Below are positions 18,145 to 26,545 of a DNA stretch of 64,000 nt, piece after piece. Made by a program: the position numbers and the translations under genes. This DNA is from Paenibacillus_G sp049942825 (GTDB lineage Bacteria; Bacillota; Bacilli; Paenibacillales; NBRC-103111). Below the pieces are notes generated by a model. It had not been told where the DNA came from. It did no database searches and saw only the letters and a list, made by a program, of their open reading frames with translations. Within the stretch, counting starts at the first letter, position 1. The number at the start of each line of letters is the position of its first letter. The DNA lies in assembly GCF_049942825.1 (NCBI RefSeq), contig NZ_CP187970.1, positions 5,952,001 through 6,016,000 of the forward strand, written 5' to 3'.

Positions 18145-18516
18145 CTATTCCAGCACCGCTTCCACCATCGAAACGAACAGCTTGATGGCGTGGCGCGTGA
18201 TGATCTGCAGCAGCTCGCCCGCCTTGTTGCCGAGCCGGTTGATGCCGGTGTCGGCCGCCGGCTCCTCGGCGGGGCGCGGCAGTGGGCGGCCGTCCCCTTT
18301 GGCCCCCGACACCGCCGCCTCCTTCACCGGCTGAGGGGCAGCCGTCTTGCCGGCCGGAGCCGCCGTATAAGCGCGCGGCTGGGCGGACACCTGCACACGC
18401 TCCAGCGGCCCGTTGATCCGCTCGGTCCCCTGCGTGGCCAGGGAGACGCCGAAGAAGATGCAGAATCCCATGGCCAGTGCCACCCCGCCGATCGTCACTG
18501 CCGCATTTCCCCTCAT
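18145..18516 (-). CDS. YqxA-like (DUF3679-type) membrane-anchored protein
   Basis: A 123-residue protein with one N-terminal membrane segment (AAVTIGGVALAMGFCIFFGV, 5-24), a proline/alanine-rich linker and a short amphipathic C-terminal helix. Position is the main argument: B. subtilis has yqxA between spoIIP and lepA, with the same single-pass layout and the GVxLA-like motif after the membrane segment. AGGGGG lies nine bases before the ATG. Function unknown; co-expression with spoIIP during sporulation is inferred. Confidence 0.65.
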   Translation of the reverse strand: MRGNAAVTIGGVALAMGFCIFFGVSLATQGTERINGPLERVQVSAQPRAYTAAPAGKTAAPQPVKEAAVSGAKGDGRPLPRPAEEPAADTGINRLGNKAGELLQIITRHAIKLFVSMVEAVLE

Positions 18517-18639
18517 CGCCTTCGTCCCCCTGTCCGTTATTGATCCTCGCTACCTGCCTGTCCGTCAAGTGTATTTCCTGTATCCGGCTCATCCGTGCCA
18601 CTTCCTAAGCCTGGTTTCTTCCACAATCCCGCTTCTTCC

Positions 18640-19887
18640 TTATCCCTGCTTCTTGCCATCCCCGCCGCCCTGCGGCTTGGCGTCCACCTTCTGCGCATTG
18701 AGGATTACCTCGGAGATCGCGTCCGCCAGGGCGTCCACGGTCCGGTAGCATTCCTCCAGCGAGTTATCGACACCACCCACTTCGATCAGGACGCTATTCG
18801 GCGAGAAATTCTGGTTGTACACCCCGTTGCCTTCACCGCTCTTCGCGTGAATTCCCTTGGAGAGGCCCGGGTACTTCTCCTCCAGCACCTTGTCGATCCG
18901 CTCGGCGAACGCGTAATTTTCCTTCCACTTCGGATTCTTCCCTCCAATAATGAAATAAATCTGGGCATAATCCTTGCCGCCGATCCGGGCGGTGGTCTTG
19001 TCCCTTCGCTGGGAATCGCGGTGGATATCGAAGTAGAAGTCCAGATCGGGGTGCCCCGCCATCGCTTCCTGCAGCGTTTTGAAGGAGTACTTATAAGAAT
19101 AGTAATAGTTGAAGGTCTTCTCGATGGCCGGATAGTTCTTGTCCGAATGAACCGCCCCAATCCCTTCCTTCTCCAGCTTCTGTGCCAGACGAAGCCCGAC
19201 CAGCGTCACATTCTTCTTCGGGTCGTACGCCTTGTCCGGATCCTTCGTGCCCGGCAGCTCCGGAAGATAGGATTCCTGGTTGTGAGACTGATAGATAAAA
19301 GCCACATTCTTGCCTGCCGAGCTTGGCGGCTTGGCCTGTGCCGGGAGAGCGGGCCCCAGCACCGGTCCCTCTTCGCCGCCCGGATTGGCGGTAATGGAGC
19401 CGGCTTCCCCGAGGTTCTCTCCCTTGAACAAGTCGGGCGATGTCGGTCCGTAATCCTCCGGCGAGTCTACGACAAGGCCTCCCTGCGGCGTGCTGAGCAC
19501 CACCGGCCTGTCCATCCCGGGCATCTCGCGCGCGATCAAGGTCTTCGGGTCGTCCGGATTGATATCCGTGACGAGCGAGAAGAGAAAGCCCGAGATGTTC
19601 GACTGGGAGAAGGTGAACGACTGCCGGTCCGCCTGCAGGTGCGGCACCTCCATCCCCATCATATCCATGAAAAACCGGCTCGATACCGAAGCTGCGAGCC
19701 CCTTCATCGAGGAGGACGGCGCCGTCCCCGTCAGCTTGGACTGCATATACCCGAGGACCCCGAGTCCGAGAAAAAACACGACGCTCCCCGTCATCAGAAT
19801 GGTAAGCGTGCGGGTATACACGCCGATGGCTTGTCCTGTTTTTTTATACCTGCTCCAGCTTGCCGTTACGGCTGACCATTTCATCAT
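18640..19887 (-). CDS. spoIIP: Stage II sporulation protein P (SpoIIP)
   Basis: Membrane-anchored cell-wall amidase/endopeptidase that works with SpoIID and SpoIIM during engulfment. From the ATG at 19887 it has 415 residues: a membrane segment near 25-45, a low-complexity stretch, and the catalytic domain with IYQSHNQESYLPEL and FYFDIHRDSQRRDKT. These carry the zinc-binding His/Glu residues of the family. GGAGG lies seven bases before this ATG; upstream ATGs are badly spaced. Between gpr and the yqxA-like gene, as in Bacillus. Confidence 0.93.
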   Translation of the reverse strand: MMKWSAVTASWSRYKKTGQAIGVYTRTLTILMTGSVVFFLGLGVLGYMQSKLTGTAPSSSMKGLAASVSSRFFMDMMGMEVPHLQADRQSFTFSQSNISGFLFSLVTDINPDDPKTLIAREMPGMDRPVVLSTPQGGLVVDSPEDYGPTSPDLFKGENLGEAGSITANPGGEEGPVLGPALPAQAKPPSSAGKNVAFIYQSHNQESYLPELPGTKDPDKAYDPKKNVTLVGLRLAQKLEKEGIGAVHSDKNYPAIEKTFNYYYSYKYSFKTLQEAMAGHPDLDFYFDIHRDSQRRDKTTARIGGKDYAQIYFIIGGKNPKWKENYAFAERIDKVLEEKYPGLSKGIHAKSGEGNGVYNQNFSPNSVLIEVGGVDNSLEECYRTVDALADAISEVILNAQKVDAKPQGGGDGKKQG

Positions 19888-20066
19888 AGCCATTCCTCCT
19901 TCAGCCTTCTCTACTATCAACTCTATGAGCGGAGGACGGAGGGTAGAACCAAAAAAGAAGAATAGAACGATATGCAATAGAGCCGCATAATAGATTCATT
20001 CCAATCGGAGAGTCCGGTTCAAAACCGAGCAGCGGCACCCAGATCCACCCGAGCCGCCCGGCAAAC

Positions 20067-20110
20067 AAAAAAAGAGGCGTCCCCCTGCCGCTGCAGGACG
20101 GACCCTCTTC
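20067..20110 (-). terminator. Intrinsic terminator of gpr
   Basis: Minus strand AAGAGG and CGTCC-type arms pair with GGACG and CCTCTT, followed by TTTTTTTG. It separates gpr from spoIIP. Confidence 0.8.
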
Positions 20111-20137
20111 TGCTATGTTCCGGCTGCCGCCCAAGTC

Positions 20138-21136
20138 CTAGTGGGTATACGCCGAAACGTTATTCGTATCCACGGCTTCGTGCAGCGCCGCATTGAGACC
20201 GTTCGCGATGATGCTCGCGATGTCTTCGATGAACTGGTCGATTTCCTTCGGTGTGACGAGCAGATCGTGGCCGAGCGGGTTCAGCACTTCCTTCACGAGC
20301 TGCAGCCGCTCTCCTTCCTGCATGGCGTCCAGGAGGCCGAGAATATGGCCGGTGTTCGAAGTCTGGCTGCGGAAGTGGTTGTGCATCATGTCAAAGGCAT
20401 TGTTGACGATGGTGGACGCATACACGACGGTAGGCACGCCGATCGCGATGCAGGGCACTCCCAGCGTATCGAGGGTAAGCCCCTTGCGCTTGTTGCCGAT
20501 CCCCGATCCCGGGTGGATGCCCGTGTCGGCGATCTGGATCGTCGTGTTCACCCGCTCAAGCGACCGGGAGGCCAGCGCGTCGATCGCGATCACGAGATCC
20601 GGCTTCGAGCGGTCCACGATTCCCTGTGCGATCTCGCCCGTTTCGATTCCCGTCGTTCCAAGCACCCCTGGCGCGACTGCGCTCACCGGCCGGTACCCCG
20701 GGGAAACCTGACCCGGCATCAGCTCGAAGAAATGCCGGGTGACCAGCACGTTCTCCACGACCATCGGTCCGAGCGCATCCGGCGTCACGTTCCAATTCCC
20801 GAGGCCCACAATGAGCACACTGGCATTAGGCCCGATGTTCAGCTTCTGCAGAAAGCGCTCGAACTCTTTGGCGAACAGCGTCGCCACACGGTCCTGCAGC
20901 TCCGTATCCTTCTTGCGGAGCTCCGGCACGTCAATCGTAATATAATGCCCCGGCAGCTTGCCGATCGTCCGGGAAGCCTCGGGCGTGGTAATATCAATGA
21001 GGGAAACCCGAATCCCTTCCTCCTCATAATTGGTCTTATGTAATCCGGGAATCAGCGTTCCACCCGCAGAGGCCATATCATGCGCCTCCAAGGCCAGATC
21101 GGTGCGTACCGAATACTCGCTCAGGTCGAGACTCAT
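20138..21136 (-). CDS. gpr: Spore germination protease GPR
   Basis: Aspartic-type A25 endopeptidase that degrades small acid-soluble spore proteins at germination. 332 residues from the ATG at 21136, chosen for AAAGGAGA eight bases upstream. The propeptide region and the conserved YSVRTDLALEAH around the autocleavage site are at the N-terminus. Catalytic-core segments SVLIVGLGNWNVTPDALGP and LVIAIDALASRSLERVNTTI are present, as is GIHPGSGIGNKRKGL. Divergent from rpsT, as in Bacillus; forespore expression is known for the family. Confidence 0.96.
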   Translation of the reverse strand: MSLDLSEYSVRTDLALEAHDMASAGGTLIPGLHKTNYEEEGIRVSLIDITTPEASRTIGKLPGHYITIDVPELRKKDTELQDRVATLFAKEFERFLQKLNIGPNASVLIVGLGNWNVTPDALGPMVVENVLVTRHFFELMPGQVSPGYRPVSAVAPGVLGTTGIETGEIAQGIVDRSKPDLVIAIDALASRSLERVNTTIQIADTGIHPGSGIGNKRKGLTLDTLGVPCIAIGVPTVVYASTIVNNAFDMMHNHFRSQTSNTGHILGLLDAMQEGERLQLVKEVLNPLGHDLLVTPKEIDQFIEDIASIIANGLNAALHEAVDTNNVSAYTH

Positions 21137-21234
21137 GAACCCATCTCCTTTCATATGGTGCTCTCTTCCTCGGTTTATTGTGCCAATTCCGAAGAGCCGT
21201 TATGCAAAAGTTTTGCAGGCTTTCCCACACTCTA

Positions 21235-21263
21235 TTGCAATTTGGATGGGCTCATGTTAGAAT
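21235..21263 (+). promoter_or_regulatory. Promoter of rpsT
   Basis: TTGCAA (21235-21240), a 17-base spacer, TAGAAT (21258-21263), about 65 bases upstream of the rpsT start codon. Confidence 0.7.
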
Positions 21264-21329
21264 ATCAAGAGTTGTCAATAGACCGCTTTTTTGTGTCTTT
21301 TGCAAGTTGTAGTAGGAGGTGAATCGTCA

Positions 21330-21602
21330 ATGCCAAACATTAAATCCGCAATCAAACGCGTGAAAGTGAGCGAGAAGCGCCGTCTGCGCAACGCATCTCA
21401 TAAATCCGCTCTCCGCACGGCTGTGAAGTCTTTCGAGACCGCTGCAGCAGGCTCTAACGTGGAAACGGCTAAAGCCGCTCTGATCGCTGCCAGCCAAAAG
21501 CTGGACAAAGCCGCGACTAAAGGCTTGATCCATAAAAACGCCGCAGCCCGCAAGAAGTCCCGCCTGGCGAAAAAGCTTAACGCTCTTTCCGCTCAAGCGT
21601 AA
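21330..21602 (+). CDS. rpsT: 30S ribosomal protein S20
   Basis: Primary 16S rRNA-binding protein of the small subunit, 90 residues, very rich in Lys, Arg and Ala. It begins MPNIKSAIKRVKVSEKRRLR and carries the family segment KGLIHKNAAARKKSRL. AGGAGGTGA lies eight bases before the ATG at 21330. It has its own promoter and terminator and is the lone plus-strand gene in this part, divergent from gpr and convergent with holA, as in Bacillus. Confidence 0.98.
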   Translation: MPNIKSAIKRVKVSEKRRLRNASHKSALRTAVKSFETAAAGSNVETAKAALIAASQKLDKAATKGLIHKNAAARKKSRLAKKLNALSAQA

Positions 21603-21618
21603 TGCTTGCAAAGCGATA

Positions 21619-21664
21619 AATAAACGCGTACCGTTCCTAGAACGGTGCGCGTTTATTCATTTTA
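21619..21664 (+). terminator. Terminator of rpsT
   Basis: AATAAACGCGTACCGTTC pairs with GAACGGTGCGCGTTTATT around CTA, then CATTTT. The long AT-rich outer stem may work in both directions. Confidence 0.85.
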
Positions 21665-21693
21665 CAGGCAGCAGCGAGCTCCGCTTCCCATCG

Positions 21694-21735
21694 AAAAAAG
21701 ATCCTCCCTTCGGGTATCCGGGGAGGATCTTTTTT
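21694..21735 (-). terminator. Terminator of holA
   Basis: AAAAAAGATCCTCCC and GGGAGGATCTTTTTT form a perfect stem with flanking A and T runs, so it can also work on the plus strand. Confidence 0.88.
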
Positions 21736-21790
21736 CTATTCTTAACCTCGCCGATGCCAGGTAAGGCTGAAAGCCATACAGCCGGCTTCC

Positions 21791-22810
21791 TCAGGAAGCC
21801 AGCTTGAGCAGGAAGAGCTCGAGACCCAGCACTTTGTCGATCCGCCCGCTCTTCATCTGAAAGTCCAGATCCGCCAGCTGCTGCAGGATCGATCCTAGCC
21901 GCTTGAGGTCAAACCGGTTCGCCTGCCCCGCCGCGATCTTCACGCCGTACGGATGCAGCCCGATCTGGCTCGCAATCTGCTGCTGGGAATAGCCCTGGCT
22001 CATCAGATCCTTCACCTGGAACATGATGCGGAACTGCCGGGCCACCAGCATGACGATCTTGATCGGCTCTTCCTTGCGCCGCAGGAGTTCGTTCAGCATC
22101 GTGAAGGCGGGATCCATCTGCATCTGGACGATATGCTCGATGAGCTGGAAGATGTTCTGCTCCGTCGTGCGGCTGACCAGCTGCTCGAGATCATCCGCGG
22201 TCAGTGTACCGCCCTGGCCTGCGAACAGCCCGCACTTCTCCACTTCCTTCGTCAGCGCCTGCAGGCTGGTCCCCGTGTAGAGAATGAGCCGGTCCACCAC
22301 CCCCGGCGCGAACTCGAACCCTCGGCGCCGCGCTTCCTGCGCCACCCATTGGGTCAGCTCGTCAGCAGAGAGCATCGTGCAGGGAACCAGTACATCCGCT
22401 TCCTTCAGCGACTTCACAATTTTTTTGCGCTCGTCGAGCTTCTCCGCGTCCACCGTGAAGATCAGCACCGAATAATCGACCGGCGACTTCATATACTCCG
22501 TCAGCTTCTCCAGCCGGTGCTCCACCTTATTGCTTTCCTTGGCTCCTGTGAGGAATAAAGCGTTCGAAGCCACAACCAGCTTGCGCGGCACCATGAACGG
22601 AAGCGTCTCCGCCTCCTCAATGACCGACTCCACCGGCGTCTCGGCCAGGTCGTACCTGGTCACGGCGAAAGCCTTGTGTTCCGGCTCGACCAGCTTGTCC
22701 GTCAGCCGGGAGATCAGCTCCTGGATCAGGTAGGCTTCGCCCCCGTAGCACACGTAGATCGGTGCTATCTCTCCCCGTCCGATCCGTTTAACCGCCGTCT
22801 TGTAATCCAT
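21791..22810 (-). CDS. holA: DNA polymerase III subunit delta (HolA)
   Basis: Clamp-loader delta subunit, 339 residues, the usual length. Recognised by the N-terminal ATPase-like fold (APIYVCYGGEAYLIQELIS), the segment EAETLPFMVPRKLVVASNA, and the C-terminal collar helices ending DFQMKSGRIDKVLGLELFLL. It lacks Walker A, as delta should. Its position next to rpsT is conserved in Bacillus. Confidence 0.94.
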   Translation of the reverse strand: MDYKTAVKRIGRGEIAPIYVCYGGEAYLIQELISRLTDKLVEPEHKAFAVTRYDLAETPVESVIEEAETLPFMVPRKLVVASNALFLTGAKESNKVEHRLEKLTEYMKSPVDYSVLIFTVDAEKLDERKKIVKSLKEADVLVPCTMLSADELTQWVAQEARRRGFEFAPGVVDRLILYTGTSLQALTKEVEKCGLFAGQGGTLTADDLEQLVSRTTEQNIFQLIEHIVQMQMDPAFTMLNELLRRKEEPIKIVMLVARQFRIMFQVKDLMSQGYSQQQIASQIGLHPYGVKIAAGQANRFDLKRLGSILQQLADLDFQMKSGRIDKVLGLELFLLKLAS

Positions 22811-22860
22811 ACTGCCCCATGCACCCCGTTCTTCTTCTATGCTCCCATGATAACAACAAC

Positions 22861-22904
22861 AAAGGGATTACGTCAAAACCCGGAGGAGTTGACCTAATCC
22901 CTTT
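22861..22904 (-). terminator. Hairpin downstream of the anti-sigma-like gene
   Basis: AAAGGGATTA-C-GTCAA pairs with TTGAC-C-TAATCCCTTT. On the minus strand it is followed by GTTGTTGTTATC, a poor T-run. A second GC hairpin is at about 22927-22961. The stretch 22811-23066 otherwise holds no gene; no yqzM homologue is visible. Confidence 0.5.
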
Positions 22905-23066
22905 GCCCGAAACCCATCTATATAAACACCCCCGCATGCCGGGCTCTAGAAACCCGGGGTGAGGTGGTCATACGACGTGGATCGATGAATGTCTATAGCT
23001 GCAGTATACGCCGCAAGGCTCTAGAGTGTGCATGGTTTGGCGGCCATTCCGCGAAACATAGAACCT

Positions 23067-24446
23067 CTATGGCGTCTTCTTCCCTTCGGTCTCGGTGCCC
23101 GCTTTGGCATCCACGATGAAGCAGCGGATCTGGCCGCCGGTCTCCATCTCGACGTGGTAGGTGAGCTTATCCCCCGACCACTGCTTGAGGTCGACCCGGT
23201 CGGCGTCCGACCAGTCCATGCTCGTAAATACGGTCTTGCCGTCCTTGTCCTGGATCTGCACCTTACCGTCGATCACGGCGGCGGCGTAAGCTCCGCCTTC
23301 GGCGGCCAGCTTATGCACCGGCTCTGCAGGACGGATGCTGCTGATTCCCGCGAAAGAAGTTCCCTCTCCCGAAGCGGAAGGAGTCTGCGGTATCGCTTTT
23401 TTCGCATCGGGAGCCTTCAGCGACTGCCCCGTGCCGTTCTCACCACTTCCGCCGCTTTCTGCGGCCCGGAACGTATCAACCGGCTCACTGGAAGGCTGCT
23501 CCTCCGACGCCTGCGCCCCGTTATCCGCCGGCGGTGTACTTTCCGGTGCCGCCGGCTCGGACGCCGCCGCTCCCTTGGCAGCATCGGCTCCAGCCGGCGG
23601 CACTGACGCCGCCCCTTGGCCGTCGCCGGGCTCTTCCGCTTTCAGCGGCGGAGCCGCCGGGTTCTGCGCCGATGCTATCGGATCCGGCTGCGTTTGTTTC
23701 GCTGCAGGCGGCTGCTCCGACTGCACGGCCGGCGGTGCGGACTTGGCCGCTCCGCCGGCTCTAGGCGCAGGCTCCTTCGGCGCCGTGCCGCCGGCGTTTG
23801 TATTCGCTCCGTCGGCAGGCGGCGCAAGCTCCTTCTTGGCCGGCGGGTTCACTAGATCCGCCTTGGGCTGTTCCCCCGCGCCGTTCTGGTCGGCACTGCC
23901 GCCTGGCGCATTCTGCGCCGCCGTCCCTGCGGCTGCCGGTGCCGAAGATGCGCTCTCCTTCGAGCTGCCGCCGGCCAAGCCGCTGAGCAGCTTATCGGCA
24001 TCTTGTCCCGGCTGGCCCTGGCCGAACAGGAAGAACCCCAGCACCAGTCCTGCGGCTACGACACCGCCGAATACCGGGAAGGAGACCCATTCCCGCACGT
24101 TCTTGCGCCAGCTCCCCCGCTCGGGCCGCGGAGCCGGCCGCACCTCTTCGGGCGCCGGCGGGGCGGCAGCCGTCTTCTCCGCACCTGCCGCGAGACCCCG
24201 CTCCGCAGCATCCACCCCCTGCGCTTCCAGCTCTTCCAGCTTCGGCAGAATGGCGTCGACCAGGGAGAACGGAGGCAGCACCTTCGGCAGGCTTTCGAGC
24301 TCCTGAGAAACGTTCACAAGACGCTCGAACAGTTCCGTGCAGTCCGGACAGTTTTCCAGATGCAGAAGCATCCGGCGGTATTCCGTCTCGTCGAGATCCC
24401 TGTCTAGGTACCTCTGCATCAGTTCGATCACCTCTTGACACATCAT
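23067..24446 (-). CDS. Zinc-finger (zf-HC2) anti-sigma-like membrane protein with long disordered linker
   Basis: 459 residues. The N-terminus has the zinc-finger of ECF anti-sigma factors: C3 and H29-x3-C33-x2-C36. One membrane segment follows (about 121-142, VSFPVFGGVVAAGLVLGFFL). Then comes about 220 residues of Ala/Pro/Gly/Ser/Glu-rich, presumably disordered sequence, and a C-terminal globular segment (about 365-455, with IDGKVQIQDKDGKTVFTSMD). It directly follows the ECF sigma gene, so it is its likely anti-sigma factor, with sensing outside the membrane (inference). The extracytoplasmic part is unusually long for this class. Reading of the stimulus is not possible from sequence. Confidence 0.8.
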   Translation of the reverse strand: MMCQEVIELMQRYLDRDLDETEYRRMLLHLENCPDCTELFERLVNVSQELESLPKVLPPFSLVDAILPKLEELEAQGVDAAERGLAAGAEKTAAAPPAPEEVRPAPRPERGSWRKNVREWVSFPVFGGVVAAGLVLGFFLFGQGQPGQDADKLLSGLAGGSSKESASSAPAAAGTAAQNAPGGSADQNGAGEQPKADLVNPPAKKELAPPADGANTNAGGTAPKEPAPRAGGAAKSAPPAVQSEQPPAAKQTQPDPIASAQNPAAPPLKAEEPGDGQGAASVPPAGADAAKGAAASEPAAPESTPPADNGAQASEEQPSSEPVDTFRAAESGGSGENGTGQSLKAPDAKKAIPQTPSASGEGTSFAGISSIRPAEPVHKLAAEGGAYAAAVIDGKVQIQDKDGKTVFTSMDWSDADRVDLKQWSGDKLTYHVEMETGGQIRCFIVDAKAGTETEGKKTP

Positions 24447-24532
24447 CCCCGTACACTACCTTTCTGCGTTGTAACTATATCCCCTGATTTTCATGTCACT
24501 GCAAGTTTCTCTCTCTCTGCTGCTCATCACCG

Positions 24533-25090
24533 CTACCCCCGAACCGCGTCCCGGCTCGGCTTCTTATACTCTCCGAGAATCGTCTGGAGCTGCTGCCTGG
24601 CCCGGAACAAATACGATTTGACCGTATTGATCGGAAGGTCCAGCGACTCCGCTATTTCATTATAAGAGAAGTCCTGCAGGTACCTCAGCACGACGACGGA
24701 GCGGTGATGCTCCGGCAGCTTGTCGATCGCCTCCCGGATATCCTGGGCGACGTAAGCGGACAGCACCTCGTCCTCCACGCTCTTGTGGTCGGTGAAGGTG
24801 AGGTCGTGCCCTTCGATGGACACTGTCGGCTTCGCTCTGCGGAACTTATCGATACACAGATTCGTCACGATGCGCTGCACCCAGGTTTTGAACTGGGCTT
24901 TCTCTTCATAAGACCCGATCTTCGTATAAATCCGGATTAACGCTTCCTGTGCCGCATCCATCGCATCCTGTTCATTACCGAGGATGTAATAGGCCGTGCG
25001 GTACACATGGGTTTCTATCTCACGCAGTAGGGTAATTAGAGCGTCGCGATCGCCCGATTGGGCAGCCTTGATTAATTCAGGCGCTACCAC
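24533..25090 (-). CDS. ECF-type RNA polymerase sigma factor (SigW-like)
   Basis: 185-residue sigma-70 family factor with only regions 2 and 4. Region 2: YYILGNEQDAMDAAQEALIR and FKTWVQRIVTNLCIDKFRRA. Region 4: LPEHHRSVVVLRYLQDFSYN followed by EIAESLDLPINTVKSYLFRA. The start is taken as GTG at 25090, because AGGGGG lies six bases upstream and the length then matches the family (~187); the frame runs on to 25171. The next gene encodes a zinc-finger anti-sigma-like protein. Autoregulation is usual for such pairs, but I found no clear GAAAC/CGT promoter. Confidence 0.9.
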   Translation of the reverse strand: MVAPELIKAAQSGDRDALITLLREIETHVYRTAYYILGNEQDAMDAAQEALIRIYTKIGSYEEKAQFKTWVQRIVTNLCIDKFRRAKPTVSIEGHDLTFTDHKSVEDEVLSAYVAQDIREAIDKLPEHHRSVVVLRYLQDFSYNEIAESLDLPINTVKSYLFRARQQLQTILGEYKKPSRDAVRG

Positions 25091-25274
25091 TGGGATCCCC
25101 CTCTCTTGCAACCTTATAAACGTGCGGGACCGCAAAAATGTTGCAGCTTCTTCCGATAACTCTACCAGCATATCAAAATCCGTTATGTACGCATAGGGAG
25201 GCCCGCCCGACCGCCTCAGCCAAATTTTGTCACCTATTATACGTACGGGTACCGGTTTTGTTTCGCACCTTACA

Positions 25275-25325
25275 CAAAAAAGCGGACTGTCCGTCCGCCT
25301 CCCAAGGAAGGCGCGTCCAGTCCGC
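25275..25325 (-). terminator. Terminator of the EamA transporter gene
   Basis: Minus strand GCGGACTG pairs (as its complement CAGTCCGC) around an inner GC stem, followed by TTTTTTGTG. Confidence 0.82.
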
Positions 25326-25438
25326 CGCTCACTTCAATACTGCAGGCTATTGCCTTGCAGCCATAAAAATCAACCCTGCGTGTCACGCGCATCCGCCATA
25401 CTTTCGTCGGGAGCAGCAAACCGCCGCCCCCGAACGAC

Positions 25439-26374
25439 TCAGGCCTGCAGCTCCTCGGGGCCCGCCGATGCGGACTCCTCCGGCTGACGGCTCTTTCCGC
25501 CGAGCTCCGAGAATACGATGCCGGCGAGGATCAGCGCTATGCCGGCCCATTCGGCAAGCCCCGTCCGTTCCTGAAGCAGCAGCGAGGAGCAGATGATCAC
25601 AACCGGCAGCTCTACCGCTCCGAGAATCGCCGTAAGGCCCGTATCCAGACGGGGCGCCCCCTTCGCATATAGATAGGAAGGAAGAATCATCCCGAAGAGG
25701 CCGAGCAGAAATCCCCACATCAGCAGGCCGTGGCCGAGCGCGCCGTTCCACAGGAACTGCGGCGGATAGATGACCGACACCCCGATCGATGCTCCGGTCA
25801 GCATCCAGGCGCTTCTCCAGAGCGCCGGCACCTGAACGGCCACCTTGCCGCTGAAGTAAATGAAGAGCGTATAGCTCGCCGCGGCGGCCAGCCCGAGACC
25901 GATGCCCGAAGGCGACACGCGCTCCAGCAGCGAGCCGTCCAGGACACCGGAGGCCATCGCAGTCCCCGCCAGGACAACGACGATCCCGGCTACACGGTAG
26001 CGTGTCGGCACCCGTCCCTGAAGCACCCAATCCGCCACGAGCCCCATCCAGGTGAACTGGAACAGGAGCAGAACGGCGAAGGAAGCATCCAGCGACTGCA
26101 GCGCATAATAATAGAACACGCCGGTCAGTCCCGTGAAGACGCCGCTGCCGACCAGCTTCCACCGTACCCGCGGCGCGATGGACGGGATCCCCCTGCCGCT
26201 GCCGATCAGTACCAGCAGCCAGGTTACGGCACAGCCTAGAAGCACTTGGCTGCCCGTCACCTCACCCGGTGTGAAGCCGTCGGCATACGCCAGCTTCACG
26301 AAGGTGGACAGCACACCGTAAGAGGCGGCGCCCAGCAGCACGAGCAGGCTTGCTCTCAAACGCACATTGATCAT
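25439..26374 (-). CDS. EamA/DMT-family transporter
   Basis: 311-residue membrane protein with about ten hydrophobic helices in two repeated halves, the drug/metabolite transporter layout. It begins LLVLLGAASYGVLSTFVKLA. The second half repeats with GLAAAASYTLFIYFSGKV, and the last EamA helix pair includes ELPVVIICSSLLLQERTG. The substrate cannot be told; relatives export amino acids or metabolites. It has its own terminator. No strong ribosome site precedes the ATG. Confidence 0.88.
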   Translation of the reverse strand: MINVRLRASLLVLLGAASYGVLSTFVKLAYADGFTPGEVTGSQVLLGCAVTWLLVLIGSGRGIPSIAPRVRWKLVGSGVFTGLTGVFYYYALQSLDASFAVLLLFQFTWMGLVADWVLQGRVPTRYRVAGIVVVLAGTAMASGVLDGSLLERVSPSGIGLGLAAAASYTLFIYFSGKVAVQVPALWRSAWMLTGASIGVSVIYPPQFLWNGALGHGLLMWGFLLGLFGMILPSYLYAKGAPRLDTGLTAILGAVELPVVIICSSLLLQERTGLAEWAGIALILAGIVFSELGGKSRQPEESASAGPEELQA

Positions 26375-26502
26375 TTCGAATCACTCAACTTGTCTTGCAA
26401 CCCTCTCCCACCCACAGCACCCCGTTCTGCGGGGCCTGCCAAGGATAGAATATATCAGAACCCCTGCGGTTGTTCAAGGACCAATGTCCGCCCCATGCAC
26501 AC

Positions 26503-26545
26503 AAAAAACTGCACCCGCCTTATCGGCGATGTGCAGCGGGTGCAG
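26503..26545 (-). terminator. Terminator overlapping the 3' end of the formate/nitrite channel gene
   Basis: Minus strand CTGCACCCGC pairs with GCGGGTGCAG, then TTTTTTGTG. The upstream arm lies inside the last codons of the channel gene, which stops at 26520. Confidence 0.85.

Noticed and set aside
23335..24306. 323-codon plus-strand frame opposite the anti-sigma gene
   Set aside because: Low-complexity antisense shadow of the Ala/Pro-rich linker; no ribosome site or domain.
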